From Corynebacterium striatum ATCC 6940 (GTDB taxonomy: Bacteria > Actinomycetota > Actinomycetes > Mycobacteriales > Mycobacteriaceae), in assembly GCF_000159135.1 (NCBI RefSeq), contig NZ_GG667523.1, positions 16,331 to 80,330 on the forward strand: a stretch of DNA of 64,000 nucleotides. Direction: 5' to 3'. A program made the translations under genes and the position numbers. Positions 48,335 to 56,328 of the stretch are shown piece by piece. The notes beneath the pieces were generated by a model that was not told the origin of the DNA, searched no databases, and saw nothing but the letters and a program-made list of their open reading frames with translations. Position 1 is the stretch's first letter; each line of letters begins with the position of its first letter.

Positions 48335-48927
48335 TAGGCGCCCATCACCTTTCCTACGTAGAAGGCGATCTCCACCGCAGAGGCAACAACGAGTACGAAG
48401 CCGCCGATCATAACGAGGCGGTAGACCAGCGTCTGGCGCGTGTCCTCAATGTAGAAGCTCTCTGCTTGGCGCTTGGTGTTTTGCAGGGTGTACAGGCCAA
48501 GGAGCACGAAGGCGACGATGCCTGCAAGCACCCAACCGGTAATTGCCAGTCCAAAGAAGAGGCCTTGGGTCGCAGTGGAAACCAACGGCGCGGCAATCAC
48601 GACGATTGCAGACAAAATGGCGGCCACACCAGCGGCGATGAGCAAAGGCCACGGGCCCTTGGTCGGCGCGGCCGGAGTGGCTGGGCGCGAGCTGCGCGGC
48701 GCGCTGGGCTGCCCGCCCGGTGCGCCAAAGCCCTGGCTGCCTTGTGCGGGGCCAGCTGCGCCAAACGACGGCGCGGTGCCTCCTGCTTGATTCGGCGAAC
48801 CGAAGTTAGGGGAACTCGGGAATCCGAAACCCGAGCCGGCGTTGTTGGGTCCGGTATTGGACCCGCTGCCCGCTCCGGGGTACGGACCGCCAAACTGGGG
48901 CGACGAACCAGGCGAACCAAATGTCAT
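48334..48927 (-). CDS. membrane protein with FG-rich N-terminus, first gene of the tubulin-like operon
   Basis: 197 residues. An FG-rich cytoplasmic head (MTFGSPGSSPQFGG, SGFGFPSSPNFGSP, QGSQGFGAPGG, about residues 1-85) precedes three hydrophobic segments (about 90-112, 118-140, 170-190). I chose ATG 48925-48927 because aaaagg lies 9 nt upstream and because the last gene of the operon starts with the same MTFGSP. The frame continues upstream to 49020 with a hydrophobic stretch that I judge fortuitous. The function is unknown. First gene, so its upstream region should hold the operon promoter. Confidence 0.7.
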   Translation of the reverse strand: MTFGSPGSSPQFGGPYPGAGSGSNTGPNNAGSGFGFPSSPNFGSPNQAGGTAPSFGAAGPAQGSQGFGAPGGQPSAPRSSRPATPAAPTKGPWPLLIAAGVAAILSAIVVIAAPLVSTATQGLFFGLAITGWVLAGIVAFVLLGLYTLQNTKRQAESFYIEDTRQTLVYRLVMIGGFVLVVASAVEIAFYVGKVMGA

Positions 48928-49222
48928 AATTAATGACCTTTTCTCAAATAGCGCTCCCCCGACCAAGAGCGCAGCCAGGGAAACCAAAGGGAACAAAATA
49001 GGCACAAGTGTAGCAAGCAAAAGAATGCCATATTTGAGGCCTCATTTCGCCCCTTCCTTGGGATTTGCCCTCTGCTATCTCATCGCTAGCTTGCTAAAGC
49101 TAGGTTTAACTGAAAATCTTTCGCTGGATCTACCTTGAGGATCATTCCCCAACCTCCCCCCAACATGTGGGAGCATTTTCTGGTTTCTTAGACCATAAGA
49201 CGACATGGCAAGATAACTGCCC
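48928..49222. promoter_or_regulatory. divergent promoter region: tubulin-like operon / queuosine transporter
   Basis: About 295 nt. Part near 48928-49020 is in an open minus-strand frame but looks non-coding. The short inverted repeat tagcttgctaaagcta (49087-49102) and an AT-rich patch are the only structures I see. No preQ1 riboswitch pattern was recognised before the queuosine transporter. Confidence 0.4.
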
Positions 49223-49921
49223 ATGACAGAAAAATCGGCAACCGCAACCACTTCCAGTGGCGAGAGCATCCGATTCATCCCGGTACAGTCCACTCTGTAC
49301 CCGTGGCTGGTTACGGTGTTCGTCGTTACGTTCCTCATCTCCAACATCAACGCCACAAAGGGCGTCCAGCTCGGTCCGCTCATCACCGACGGCGCCTTCT
49401 TCTTATTCCCACTGGCTTATATCGCAGGCGACGTCCTGTCCGAATGCTATGGCTTCAAGTCCACGCGGCGGGCGGTCTACATCGGATTCGTCATGGCGAT
49501 TCTGGCCGCGGTGTGCTTCTATATCGCGATTTGGCTGCCAGCGGCGGATTTCTATGAGGGCCAAGAGGCCTTCGCCGCTACCTTGGGCCTTGTACCGCAA
49601 ATCCTCGCCGCTTCCTTGGCAGGCTACTTGGTGGGCCAGCTGCTCAACTCCTTCACGCTGACCCGTATGAAGGCAAAGTCCGGTGAACGCGGGCTCATCG
49701 GCCGTTTGGTGGCTTCAACCGTCGTGGGCGAGTTCGGCGATACTGTGTTGTTCTGCATCATCGCCGCACCAGTCATCGGCATTTCCACATTCAGCGGCTT
49801 TCTCAATTACGTAGTGGTCGGCTTCGTGTGGAAAACCCTCATCGAGGTGGTCATGCTGCCAATAACCACCGTCGTCATCAAGTGGGTTAAATCCCGCGAA
49901 GACTACGTTCCCAGCAGCTAA
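49223..49921 (+). CDS. queuosine precursor transporter (YhhQ/VUT family)
   Basis: 232 residues with about six membrane helices. Family motifs include NINATKGVQLGPLITDGAFFLFPLAYIAGDVLSECYGFKSTRRAVY and the later GEFGDTVLFCIIA and FVWKTLIEVVMLPITT blocks. It imports queuosine precursors (preQ0, preQ1 or queuine) into the cytoplasm. It faces tgt convergently, and gluQ elsewhere in the window supports a working queuosine pathway. No queuosine biosynthesis genes (queC-queF) are in this window, so salvage is the simpler reading. Confidence 0.88.
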   Translation: MTEKSATATTSSGESIRFIPVQSTLYPWLVTVFVVTFLISNINATKGVQLGPLITDGAFFLFPLAYIAGDVLSECYGFKSTRRAVYIGFVMAILAAVCFYIAIWLPAADFYEGQEAFAATLGLVPQILAASLAGYLVGQLLNSFTLTRMKAKSGERGLIGRLVASTVVGEFGDTVLFCIIAAPVIGISTFSGFLNYVVVGFVWKTLIEVVMLPITTVVIKWVKSREDYVPSS

Positions 49922-49959
49922 ACCACAAATCCCCAGCCCTAGAAACCCAACCCTAGAAA

Positions 49960-50051
49960 CCCAGGGCTGGAACTGCAGCTTCCTGGTGAAAAGGGCGGCG
50001 TCGGCAAGCGCGAGAAAAGCCGAACAGGAGGTCTGCAGTTCCAGCCCTGGG
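49960..50051. terminator. long inverted repeat between the queuosine transporter and tgt
   Basis: Perfect 19-bp inverted repeat (cccagggctggaactgcag at 49960-49978, complement at 50033-50051) with a 54-nt loop. Upstream, ccctagaaaccca occurs twice. It lies between convergent genes, so it may act as a terminator, but the loop is long and no T tract follows. Confidence 0.5.
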
Positions 50052-50053
50052 TA

Positions 50054-50104
50054 TTTGCGGAAAAGAGGCGGAGGGCGCATTTGCGGAAAAAGGCGGAGGG
50101 CGCA
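50054..50104. repeat. tandem direct repeat, two 25-26-bp units
   Basis: tttgcggaaaagaggcgg plus agggcgca (50054-50079) is followed at once by the same unit lacking one base (50080-50104). It lies just after the tgt stop codon (50115-50117 on the minus strand). Confidence 0.8.
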
Positions 50105-50114
50105 GGGAGGTAGC

Positions 50115-51407
50115 TTACTTGCCGGCGTAGTAGCGGCCCATGAACTCGTCGCGGTAAGCCTCGTAGTAGCCGCCGTCGATGGAGGCGCGGATGTTGTCCA
50201 CCAGGCGGATCATGAAGGTCAGGTTGTGCATGGTGCACAGCGTGCCGGCCAGGAATTCGTTGGCCTTGAGCAGGTGGTGGATGTACGCACGGGAGTAGTT
50301 CTCCGAAACGTAGCCGCCAAACTCCTCGTCGATTCCTGCAAAATCGCGCTTGAAGCGCGCACCCTTCAAGTTCAAGCGGCCATCCAGCGTGTACACGCCA
50401 CCGCGACGCCCCAGGCGGGTAGGCGCGACGCAATCGAAGGTATCGGCGCCGGCCTCAATCGCGGTGAACAGGTCATCGGGCTCAGAAATGCCCAGCAGGT
50501 GGCGCGGTTTATCCTCAGGAAGCTCGTCGCAGACCCAGCCCACGATGGTGCCCAGGTTCTCCTTCTCCAGCGCGCCGCCGATGCCAAAGCCGCCGAAACC
50601 GCGCTTGCCGTTTGCCTCGGCAGCCTGGGAAAGCTCCACCAAACCGCGGGTGGCTTGGCGGCGCAAATCCTCATATTGCGCGCCCTGCACCACGCCCCAC
50701 AGGGATTGGCGTGGCTTTTGCGGGCCACGCTCCTCGGTCAGGCGGTGGTGTTCGTCCAAGCAACGCTGTGCCCAGCGATGGGTGCGCGCGACGGATTCCT
50801 CCTGGTAGGTACGGGTATCCACCAAAGTGGTCAGCTCGTCGAAGGCGAACATAATGTCGGCACCCAAACCATGCTGAATCTGCATGGAAACCTCTGGGGT
50901 AAAGCGGTGCTTCGAGCCGTCAATGACGGACTTGAAGTCCACGCCGTCTTCGTCGACCTGCGCCATGCGCTCCTTCTTGGCCGCGCGGATGTCCTTCTCG
51001 GTGAGGTTCGAGGTGTCCATGGCCAGGACCTTCTTGAAACCCACGCCAAGCGACATCACCTGGAATCCACCGGAATCGGTGTAGGTGGGCCCATGCCAGT
51101 TTTCAAAGGCCGCGACGCCGCCAGCCTCATCCACGATGTCGTGGCCCGGCTGCAGATAAAGGTGATAAGCGTTGGACAAGATAGCCTGCGCGCCCGTCTG
51201 CCGGATCTGCTCCGGAGTCAGGGTCTTGACCGTGGCCTTAGTGGCCACGGGGATAAAGGCTGGGGTCTGAATATCCCCGTGCGGGGTGTGAATGGTGCCG
51301 CTGCGACCATGCTTGCCAGGACCGGCCTGGTCGAGGCGCGTGCGCACGTCGAAGCTCAGGTCAGTCTCTAGCTTGGGTGCAGGAAAAGGCGGCTGTTGCT
51401 CGATCAT
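50115..51407 (-). CDS. tgt: tRNA-guanine transglycosylase (zinc ligands not conserved)
   Basis: Exchanges guanine 34 of GUN-anticodon tRNAs for queuine or preQ1. The 430-residue protein is a TIM barrel with TDSGGFQVMSL, GFGIGGALEKE and the nucleophile region DTFDCVAPTRLGR. The CxCxxC zinc motif normally placed before NYSRAYLHHL is replaced: the sequence reads IDEEFGGYVSENYSRAYIHHL, so the three cysteines are absent while the His region remains. The enzyme may be zinc-free or altered in tRNA binding. It lies 5 nt downstream of the MmpL gene. Confidence 0.88.
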   Translation of the reverse strand: MIEQQPPFPAPKLETDLSFDVRTRLDQAGPGKHGRSGTIHTPHGDIQTPAFIPVATKATVKTLTPEQIRQTGAQAILSNAYHLYLQPGHDIVDEAGGVAAFENWHGPTYTDSGGFQVMSLGVGFKKVLAMDTSNLTEKDIRAAKKERMAQVDEDGVDFKSVIDGSKHRFTPEVSMQIQHGLGADIMFAFDELTTLVDTRTYQEESVARTHRWAQRCLDEHHRLTEERGPQKPRQSLWGVVQGAQYEDLRRQATRGLVELSQAAEANGKRGFGGFGIGGALEKENLGTIVGWVCDELPEDKPRHLLGISEPDDLFTAIEAGADTFDCVAPTRLGRRGGVYTLDGRLNLKGARFKRDFAGIDEEFGGYVSENYSRAYIHHLLKANEFLAGTLCTMHNLTFMIRLVDNIRASIDGGYYEAYRDEFMGRYYAGK

Positions 51408-51412
51408 AAGGG

Positions 51413-53815
51413 CTAGTTTACGTGCTGCGTCGTATCAGCAGATGCGCCGCCATGCTCACGCTCCCACTCTTCTTCCAGAGCTGTGCCTTCGATGTCGAGG
51501 GAAGGCATGACCTTGTCCATCCACTTCGGCAGCCACCAGGTGGCGCGACCCAGCAGGAACATCGTGGCGGGGACGAGGGACATGCGCACGAAGAAGGCGT
51601 CGAAAAGCACGCCTGCGGCAAGGGCGAAACCGAAGATCTGAATGAACGGCAGCGGCTGGTTAATAAACGCCACGAAGACCGAAATCATGATGATGGCTGC
51701 GGCCGTGACCACGCGCGCGCCTTCGGTAAAGCCCGCGATGGTGGCCTCGTCCACGGCGTTGTACTTGGTGCCACTGCCCTGCGGGTGGCGCGAGATATGC
51801 TCGCGCATGCGGGTAACCAGGAAGACCTGATAGTCCATGGCCAGGCCGAAGGTCACGCCGATCAAGAAGATAGGCATGAAGGAAATTAGCGGACCAGGCG
51901 CCGGGACTAGGCCAAAGAGGCCGTCCTGCCACACCAGAACCGTAAGGCCGAAGGCCGCGCCCACTGAGAGCAGGAAGCCCAAGCCAGCCACCACAGGGAC
52001 CAAGACCGAGCGGAAGACTAGGAAGAGCAGCAGGATGGCCAGGCCCACCACGATGGCCAGATAAGGCAGCATGGCGGCCTCAAGGCGCTCGGTGATATCT
52101 AGCTGCACGGCGGTCAGGCCAGTCATGCCGATTTCCGCGCCGGTGACCTCGCTCAGGCGCTCATTTTCCGCACGCAGTGCCGACGCCGTGCCGACGGTCG
52201 TGGGATCCGTCGGGCCAGTGGTCGGTGCAACCATGATCTGCGCCGCGGTCTGATCAGAGTTGAGGCCAACGATCTGTGCGTGCTTCACGCCGCCTACCTG
52301 GTTAAGCTGCTGGGTCGCGTACATGAAGGAGGCGAAAGTTGCCTTCTTTTGTTGGTCTTCGCCTTCTTGACCCTGAATCAGCGGCTGGAGAGCCGGCGCG
52401 TCTGGGTTGGCTTCCTCACCGTTGACGATGACCAGGAATGGACCATTGACGCCTGCGCCGAAGCCTTCCGCCAGCAGGTCCGCGGACTTGCGCTGGGTGG
52501 TATCCGGATTTGAGCTGGTATCTGCCGGCAGCGCGAGCTCCATGTTCAGCACCGGGGCGCTCAGCGCGCCAAGACCCAACACGACCACGGCCATGACCAG
52601 GCCCGGGGCCTTCTGCACTGCGCGCACCCAGCGGTTGCCCATGGTGGCGCCCTTACGGTGCTTGCCCTTCTTGTTCGGGTTGCCGGCGATGCCGGGGATT
52701 CGACCAGCAAAGGCTTTATCGCCAGCCAGGCCAAGCAGCGCCGGCACCAGGGTCAACGCGACGAGCACCGCCATGAACACGGTGCCCGCGGCGGCCAAGC
52801 CCATGGCAGTGAGGAAGCCAATCTTGGCCACGATGAGGGCAAAGAGCGCCACAAAGACCGTGGCGCCGGCGAAGACCACGGAAGAACCTGCCGTGCCCAC
52901 CGCCATGCCGGCGGCTTCGGGCCCATCCATCCGCGAGCGCTCCTGGCGGTAGCGCGACATGATAAACAGCGCATAGTCGATGCCCACGGCCAGGCCAATC
53001 ATGATGGCCAGGACCGGGGTCAAGTTATTGAGCTCAATCCAGTGCGTGGCAATCATGACGCCGAGCGCGCCGAGACCCACGCCCACGACGGCCGAGATGA
53101 GCGGCATGCCTGCCGAGACCAAAGAACCGAAGGTGAAGATGAGGACGAGGAAGGCCACGCCCAAGCCGATGATCTCCGAGGTGGAGTTGACCTTAATCTC
53201 ATCGCCAAAGCCCGCGCCGCCGGCCTCGACCGTTAGCCCCCTCTCGCGGCCCAGCTCCATCGCTGCGGTGACGACGTCCTTGTCTTCTTGCTCAACGGTG
53301 TAGGAGCTTTCCGCATCGAAGTCGAAGGTGGTGTAGGCGATGGTCTCATCCTCGTTGACCATCGCGAGGTTATCCGCATCCTTGCGGGCGGTCTCTTCCG
53401 GCAGGCCCATCGAGGTGAATTGATCGATAACCTGCTGCTGCAGAGCCGGCGATACGTCGAGCGGGTTGCCCCAGCGTTGCTGGTCCTTGATGCCGAGCTC
53501 GTTGGTGATCTGATCGACCACCTGCTGGATCGCTTCCTTGTTTTGCGGGTCAGAAAGCTTCTGCCCCTCGGGGGCTTGGAAGACCAGGTTCACAGAAGGC
53601 GCGCTGGCCAGGTTGCCGCTTTCCGGGAAGAGCTCGGCGGCGCGGTGGGTAGCGTCAATCGCCGGCGTGCCCTTGATGGAGTACTCCGTAGTCATGGGCT
53701 TCATCAAGGCAATCGTGGCGCCCACGGCGGCCACAAAGATCACAAGCCATGCGATGATCACTTTCCACCTGTTGAGGAAGGACCAGCGCCCAAGACGGTA
53801 CAAGAGTTTTGCCAC
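51413..53815 (-). CDS. MmpL-family RND transporter
   Basis: 800 residues with about twelve membrane helices in two groups, each preceded by a large extracytoplasmic domain (about residues 45-195 and 430-560). MmpL signatures include the helix with GLAVGIDYALFIMSRYRQE in the first half and GLAMDYQVFLVTRMRE in the second. In Corynebacterium such CmpL proteins export lipids such as trehalose corynomycolates or other envelope glycolipids; which one cannot be said. The start is GTG with agaaggtaa upstream. First gene of a probable mmpL-tgt transcript. Confidence 0.9.
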   Translation of the reverse strand: MAKLLYRLGRWSFLNRWKVIIAWLVIFVAAVGATIALMKPMTTEYSIKGTPAIDATHRAAELFPESGNLASAPSVNLVFQAPEGQKLSDPQNKEAIQQVVDQITNELGIKDQQRWGNPLDVSPALQQQVIDQFTSMGLPEETARKDADNLAMVNEDETIAYTTFDFDAESSYTVEQEDKDVVTAAMELGRERGLTVEAGGAGFGDEIKVNSTSEIIGLGVAFLVLIFTFGSLVSAGMPLISAVVGVGLGALGVMIATHWIELNNLTPVLAIMIGLAVGIDYALFIMSRYRQERSRMDGPEAAGMAVGTAGSSVVFAGATVFVALFALIVAKIGFLTAMGLAAAGTVFMAVLVALTLVPALLGLAGDKAFAGRIPGIAGNPNKKGKHRKGATMGNRWVRAVQKAPGLVMAVVVLGLGALSAPVLNMELALPADTSSNPDTTQRKSADLLAEGFGAGVNGPFLVIVNGEEANPDAPALQPLIQGQEGEDQQKKATFASFMYATQQLNQVGGVKHAQIVGLNSDQTAAQIMVAPTTGPTDPTTVGTASALRAENERLSEVTGAEIGMTGLTAVQLDITERLEAAMLPYLAIVVGLAILLLFLVFRSVLVPVVAGLGFLLSVGAAFGLTVLVWQDGLFGLVPAPGPLISFMPIFLIGVTFGLAMDYQVFLVTRMREHISRHPQGSGTKYNAVDEATIAGFTEGARVVTAAAIIMISVFVAFINQPLPFIQIFGFALAAGVLFDAFFVRMSLVPATMFLLGRATWWLPKWMDKVMPSLDIEGTALEEEWEREHGGASADTTQHVN

Positions 53816-53885
53816 AGGAGTTACCTTCTGTCTCGTTGATTAACTTCGCCCAGTCTAGCGGCCAGCCGCTGGCAGCTAAAACACG

Positions 53886-53920
53886 AAAAGCCGTGGAGCA
53901 ATTACTTGCCCCACGGCTTT
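53886..53920 (-). terminator. terminator of tRNA-Ser(CGA)
   Basis: Stem aaagccgtgg / ccacggcttt with a 14-nt loop; on the minus strand it lies 5 nt after the tRNA 3' end and is followed by further T residues. Confidence 0.8.
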
Positions 53921-53925
53921 CGCTA

Positions 53926-54016
53926 TGGCGGTGGCGGCGGGATTTGAACCCGCGGTTGGGGGTTACCCAACATTCGCTTTCGAGGCGAACACCTTCGGCC
54001 GCTCGGACACGCCACC
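53926..54016 (-). tRNA. tRNA-Ser (anticodon CGA)
   Basis: Acceptor stem GGTGGC/GCCACC, anticodon stem TTCGC/GCGAA with loop CTCGAAA (anticodon CGA), long class II variable arm (TGTTGGGTAACCCCCAAC), T loop GTTCAAATC, discriminator G and encoded CCA (53926-53928). Confidence 0.96.
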
Positions 54017-54064
54017 GTGGTCTAGGTTACGTGTTGAAGCGCGCGGCACAAAATCCCGCCGGAT

Positions 54065-54265
54065 TTACTTGTCCTTCAGGCCGCCAATAACCTCGTTGGC
54101 CTTGTCCTTTACGCCCTCGACAGCGTCAGAGACTTTGTCCTTAGCCTGGGAAATAACCTGGTCTGCCTTGCCCTCGTTAGCAAGATCCTCGTTGTCGGTT
54201 GCGTTTCCCGCAGCTTCCTTGGCCTTGCCTACTAGGTCGTCCTTCTTGTTTTCAAAATCACCCAT
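54065..54265 (-). CDS. CsbD family stress protein
   Basis: 66 residues, small, acidic and hydrophilic, with the CsbD pattern (MGDFENKKDDLVGKAKEAAGNATDNEDL, GKADQVISQAKDKVSDAVEGVKDK). These abundant proteins are induced by general stress in many bacteria; the molecular role is unknown. It has a strong ribosome binding site (aggaggc about 8 nt before the ATG). It lies between tadA and the tRNA-Ser gene on the same strand. Confidence 0.9.
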   Translation of the reverse strand: MGDFENKKDDLVGKAKEAAGNATDNEDLANEGKADQVISQAKDKVSDAVEGVKDKANEVIGGLKDK

Positions 54266-54308
54266 GATGAGCCTCCTTTGTTTTGCGATGACCCCACCCT
54301 ACACAGAT

Positions 54309-54779
54309 TCAGCGCAGCTCGCCGAAGAAGCCGGTCAGCAGTCCGGCACATTCTTCCTCGCACACCCCGGCGCGCACTTCGGGCACGTGCAGGGAACCGG
54401 GGGCACGCAGGACATCGACAAGCGAGCCGCACGCGCCCGTCTTCGGTTCGAAAGCACCAAAGACCACGGAAGCCACGCGGGCACCCTGGATGGCCCCGGC
54501 ACACATCGCGCACGGTTCGAGGGTGACCACAATTTCGCAGCCTTCTAGGCGCCAGCCATTGCCATGCTTGGCGACGGCCGCGCGAATCGCCTCCACTTCC
54601 GCATGCGCGGTGGGATCGCCGCGCTGCTCCCGGCGGTTGACGCCGGTGGAAAGCTCGTTGCCGGCGGCGTCGTAAAGCACAGCGCCTACCGGGATGTCTC
54701 CCGCGGGTGTCTGGCGTGCCACCTCGAGCGCGCGGCGCATGCGCGCCTCGGCGCGGGCCAAGCCTTGGGATTTAAGCAA
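54309..54779 (-). CDS. tadA: tRNA adenosine(34) deaminase
   Basis: Converts A34 of tRNA-Arg(ACG) to inosine; the substrate tRNA gene lies in this window at 57842-57914. The 156-residue protein has the cytidine-deaminase zinc motifs TAHAEVEAI (catalytic His-Ala-Glu) and LEPCAMCAGAI (PCxxC). The start overlaps the upstream partner gene by 8 nt, so translation is coupled. Confidence 0.92.
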   Translation of the reverse strand: MLKSQGLARAEARMRRALEVARQTPAGDIPVGAVLYDAAGNELSTGVNRREQRGDPTAHAEVEAIRAAVAKHGNGWRLEGCEIVVTLEPCAMCAGAIQGARVASVVFGAFEPKTGACGSLVDVLRAPGSLHVPEVRAGVCEEECAGLLTGFFGELR

Positions 54780-55251
54780 TGATCTCTTCGAGCTCGTCGC
54801 CGAAGCCTAAATCGCCCGCGATGCGCAGGAGCATGTCGGAGGGCCAATCTTCGTCATTGTCGATGATGTAGCCCAACTGATCTTCACTGAGTCCAAGATC
54901 AGCAAAAATATCGAAGTCACCGTCGCCATAAGGATCTGGATCCTCGTCGTCGTCATCGATTTCGGGGAAGTCAAGGTCGCGCAGCTCCAGGAAGTCGGCG
55001 GCGAAATCATCCTCGTCGGCATATGTGGCGTCAGAGATCAGCATGCGCACATCTCCCGGCACCGGGCGCACAACGACAAAGTAATCATCGTCCACACACA
55101 GCAGCGCAAAGGCCGCGCCCTCGGAGCGCAGCGCGCGCACTGCGTTTATGGAGGTGTTGATGTCCTCGAAGTCGTCATCGAACTCCCGAACCACCCATTG
55201 CCCCTCATTGCGGGCAACGGTTACTGCGAAGGAGATGTTGTCATCGCTCAT
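54772..55251 (-). CDS. tRNA adenosine deaminase-associated protein
   Basis: 159 residues, very acidic (PEIDDDDEDPDPYGDGDFD), soluble, not an enzyme by motif. It matches the conserved actinobacterial protein encoded directly before tadA: N-terminal ISFAVTVARNEGQWVVREFDD, central ALRSEGAAFALLCVDDDYFVVVRP, C-terminal WPSDMLLRIAGDLGFGDELEEI. I chose ATG 55249-55251 (MSDDNIS) since an antisense extension to 56091 lies over tyrA. Its role is unknown; the coupling to tadA suggests it helps that enzyme. Confidence 0.85.
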   Translation of the reverse strand: MSDDNISFAVTVARNEGQWVVREFDDDFEDINTSINAVRALRSEGAAFALLCVDDDYFVVVRPVPGDVRMLISDATYADEDDFAADFLELRDLDFPEIDDDDEDPDPYGDGDFDIFADLGLSEDQLGYIIDNDEDWPSDMLLRIAGDLGFGDELEEIIA

Positions 55252-55290
55252 ACCTCGTGAGATTAGTCGTGTTGTGCCAGAATTGTCACC

Positions 55291-56319
55291 GTGAGTTCTC
55301 AAGACGTTCAACGACCCGTATGCATCATCGGCCTCGGCCTCATTGGTGGTTCCCTGCTGCGCGACCTCGTGGCAAGCAAACACGCAGTGTATGGCTACAA
55401 TCACTCGACTTCCGGCGCCCGCAGTGCCATCAAAGCGGGCTATGACGTCACCGATGACATGCCTGCGATCCTCGCACGCGCCGAGGCTGACGACGCCCTT
55501 ATCGTCATCGCTACCCCCATGAATGCGGTGGACTCGGTGCTGAATCAGATCGAAGAGCATGCGCCGAGCTGCGGCATTACCGACGTGGTTTCGGTCAAGA
55601 CGGAGGTCCGCGAACTCTTCCTGAAGCGTGGTATGGAAAGCCGTTACGTGGGCGGACACCCGATGGCCGGTACCCAGAACTCCGGCTGGGACCACTCCCA
55701 AATTGGCCTGTTCAAGCGCTCGGCGTGGGCAATTACTTATGACTACGCGGCGGAGTGCGAAGCCCGTGGCGAGCGCATCCCTAAGAAGTGGATTGAGACC
55801 TTCTCCGACGTTGTGCGCATGACACAGATGGTTCACGCAGAGGCCGTTCCGGTGCGCGTGGCCAACCACGATGCGGCCGTGGCCCGCATTTCTCACCTGC
55901 CGCACGTGCTGGCTGAGACCCTCGCCGTGGTGGGCGACAATGGCGGTATCCTCGCGCAGTCCTTGGCCGCGGGCTCCTTCAAGGACGGCACGCGTGTGGC
56001 GGGCACCACGCCTGAGCTCGTGCGTCAGATGTGTGAGACGAACGCGCCCGCGCTTGTCGACGCCCTCGACGAAGCCCTCCAGCTCCTCCAAGCCGCGCGC
56101 AACTCGCTCGCTGCGGAGCAGCCTTCCATCGCAGACTTGGCTGAGACCGGCTTCCGCGCCCGTACTCGTATTGAGGCGCGCTCGGGTGCCCGCAAGGAGT
56201 CTGTCTCGCCGGTGAAGATTTCCTCCCGACCGGTGCTGCGCCTACACCCGGGCGGCCCGAACTGGGTGGCGCAGCTGCGCCAGTCGGAGTCCTTGGGCGG
56301 GCGCATCGAGATTTTCTAG
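55291..56319 (+). CDS. tyrA: prephenate/arogenate dehydrogenase
   Basis: Oxidative decarboxylation towards tyrosine; in Corynebacterium the enzyme acts as an NADP-dependent arogenate dehydrogenase. The 342-residue protein has the nucleotide-binding motif IIGLGLIGGSLLRDL near the N-terminus, the catalytic segment VGGHPMAGTQNSGW (active-site His) and helical C-terminal dimer domain (HLPHVLAETLA). No ACT domain is visible. The start is GTG; agaatt 6 nt upstream suggests a leaderless message. It is divergent from tadA and its partner gene. Confidence 0.92.
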   Translation: MSSQDVQRPVCIIGLGLIGGSLLRDLVASKHAVYGYNHSTSGARSAIKAGYDVTDDMPAILARAEADDALIVIATPMNAVDSVLNQIEEHAPSCGITDVVSVKTEVRELFLKRGMESRYVGGHPMAGTQNSGWDHSQIGLFKRSAWAITYDYAAECEARGERIPKKWIETFSDVVRMTQMVHAEAVPVRVANHDAAVARISHLPHVLAETLAVVGDNGGILAQSLAAGSFKDGTRVAGTTPELVRQMCETNAPALVDALDEALQLLQAARNSLAAEQPSIADLAETGFRARTRIEARSGARKESVSPVKISSRPVLRLHPGGPNWVAQLRQSESLGGRIEIF

Positions 56320-56328
56320 GCTGCGCTT

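Noticed and set aside
48928-49020. 31-residue hydrophobic N-terminal extension of the first operon gene
   Set aside because: Looks like a membrane segment, but a good ribosome binding site precedes the MTFGSP start and the paralogue at the operon end starts there too.
49100-49222. preQ1 riboswitch before the queuosine transporter
   Set aside because: No aptamer motif recognisable by eye; only a short hairpin.
55252-56091. Upstream extension of the tadA partner gene over tyrA
   Set aside because: Antisense to tyrA; the family start is MSDDN at 55251.
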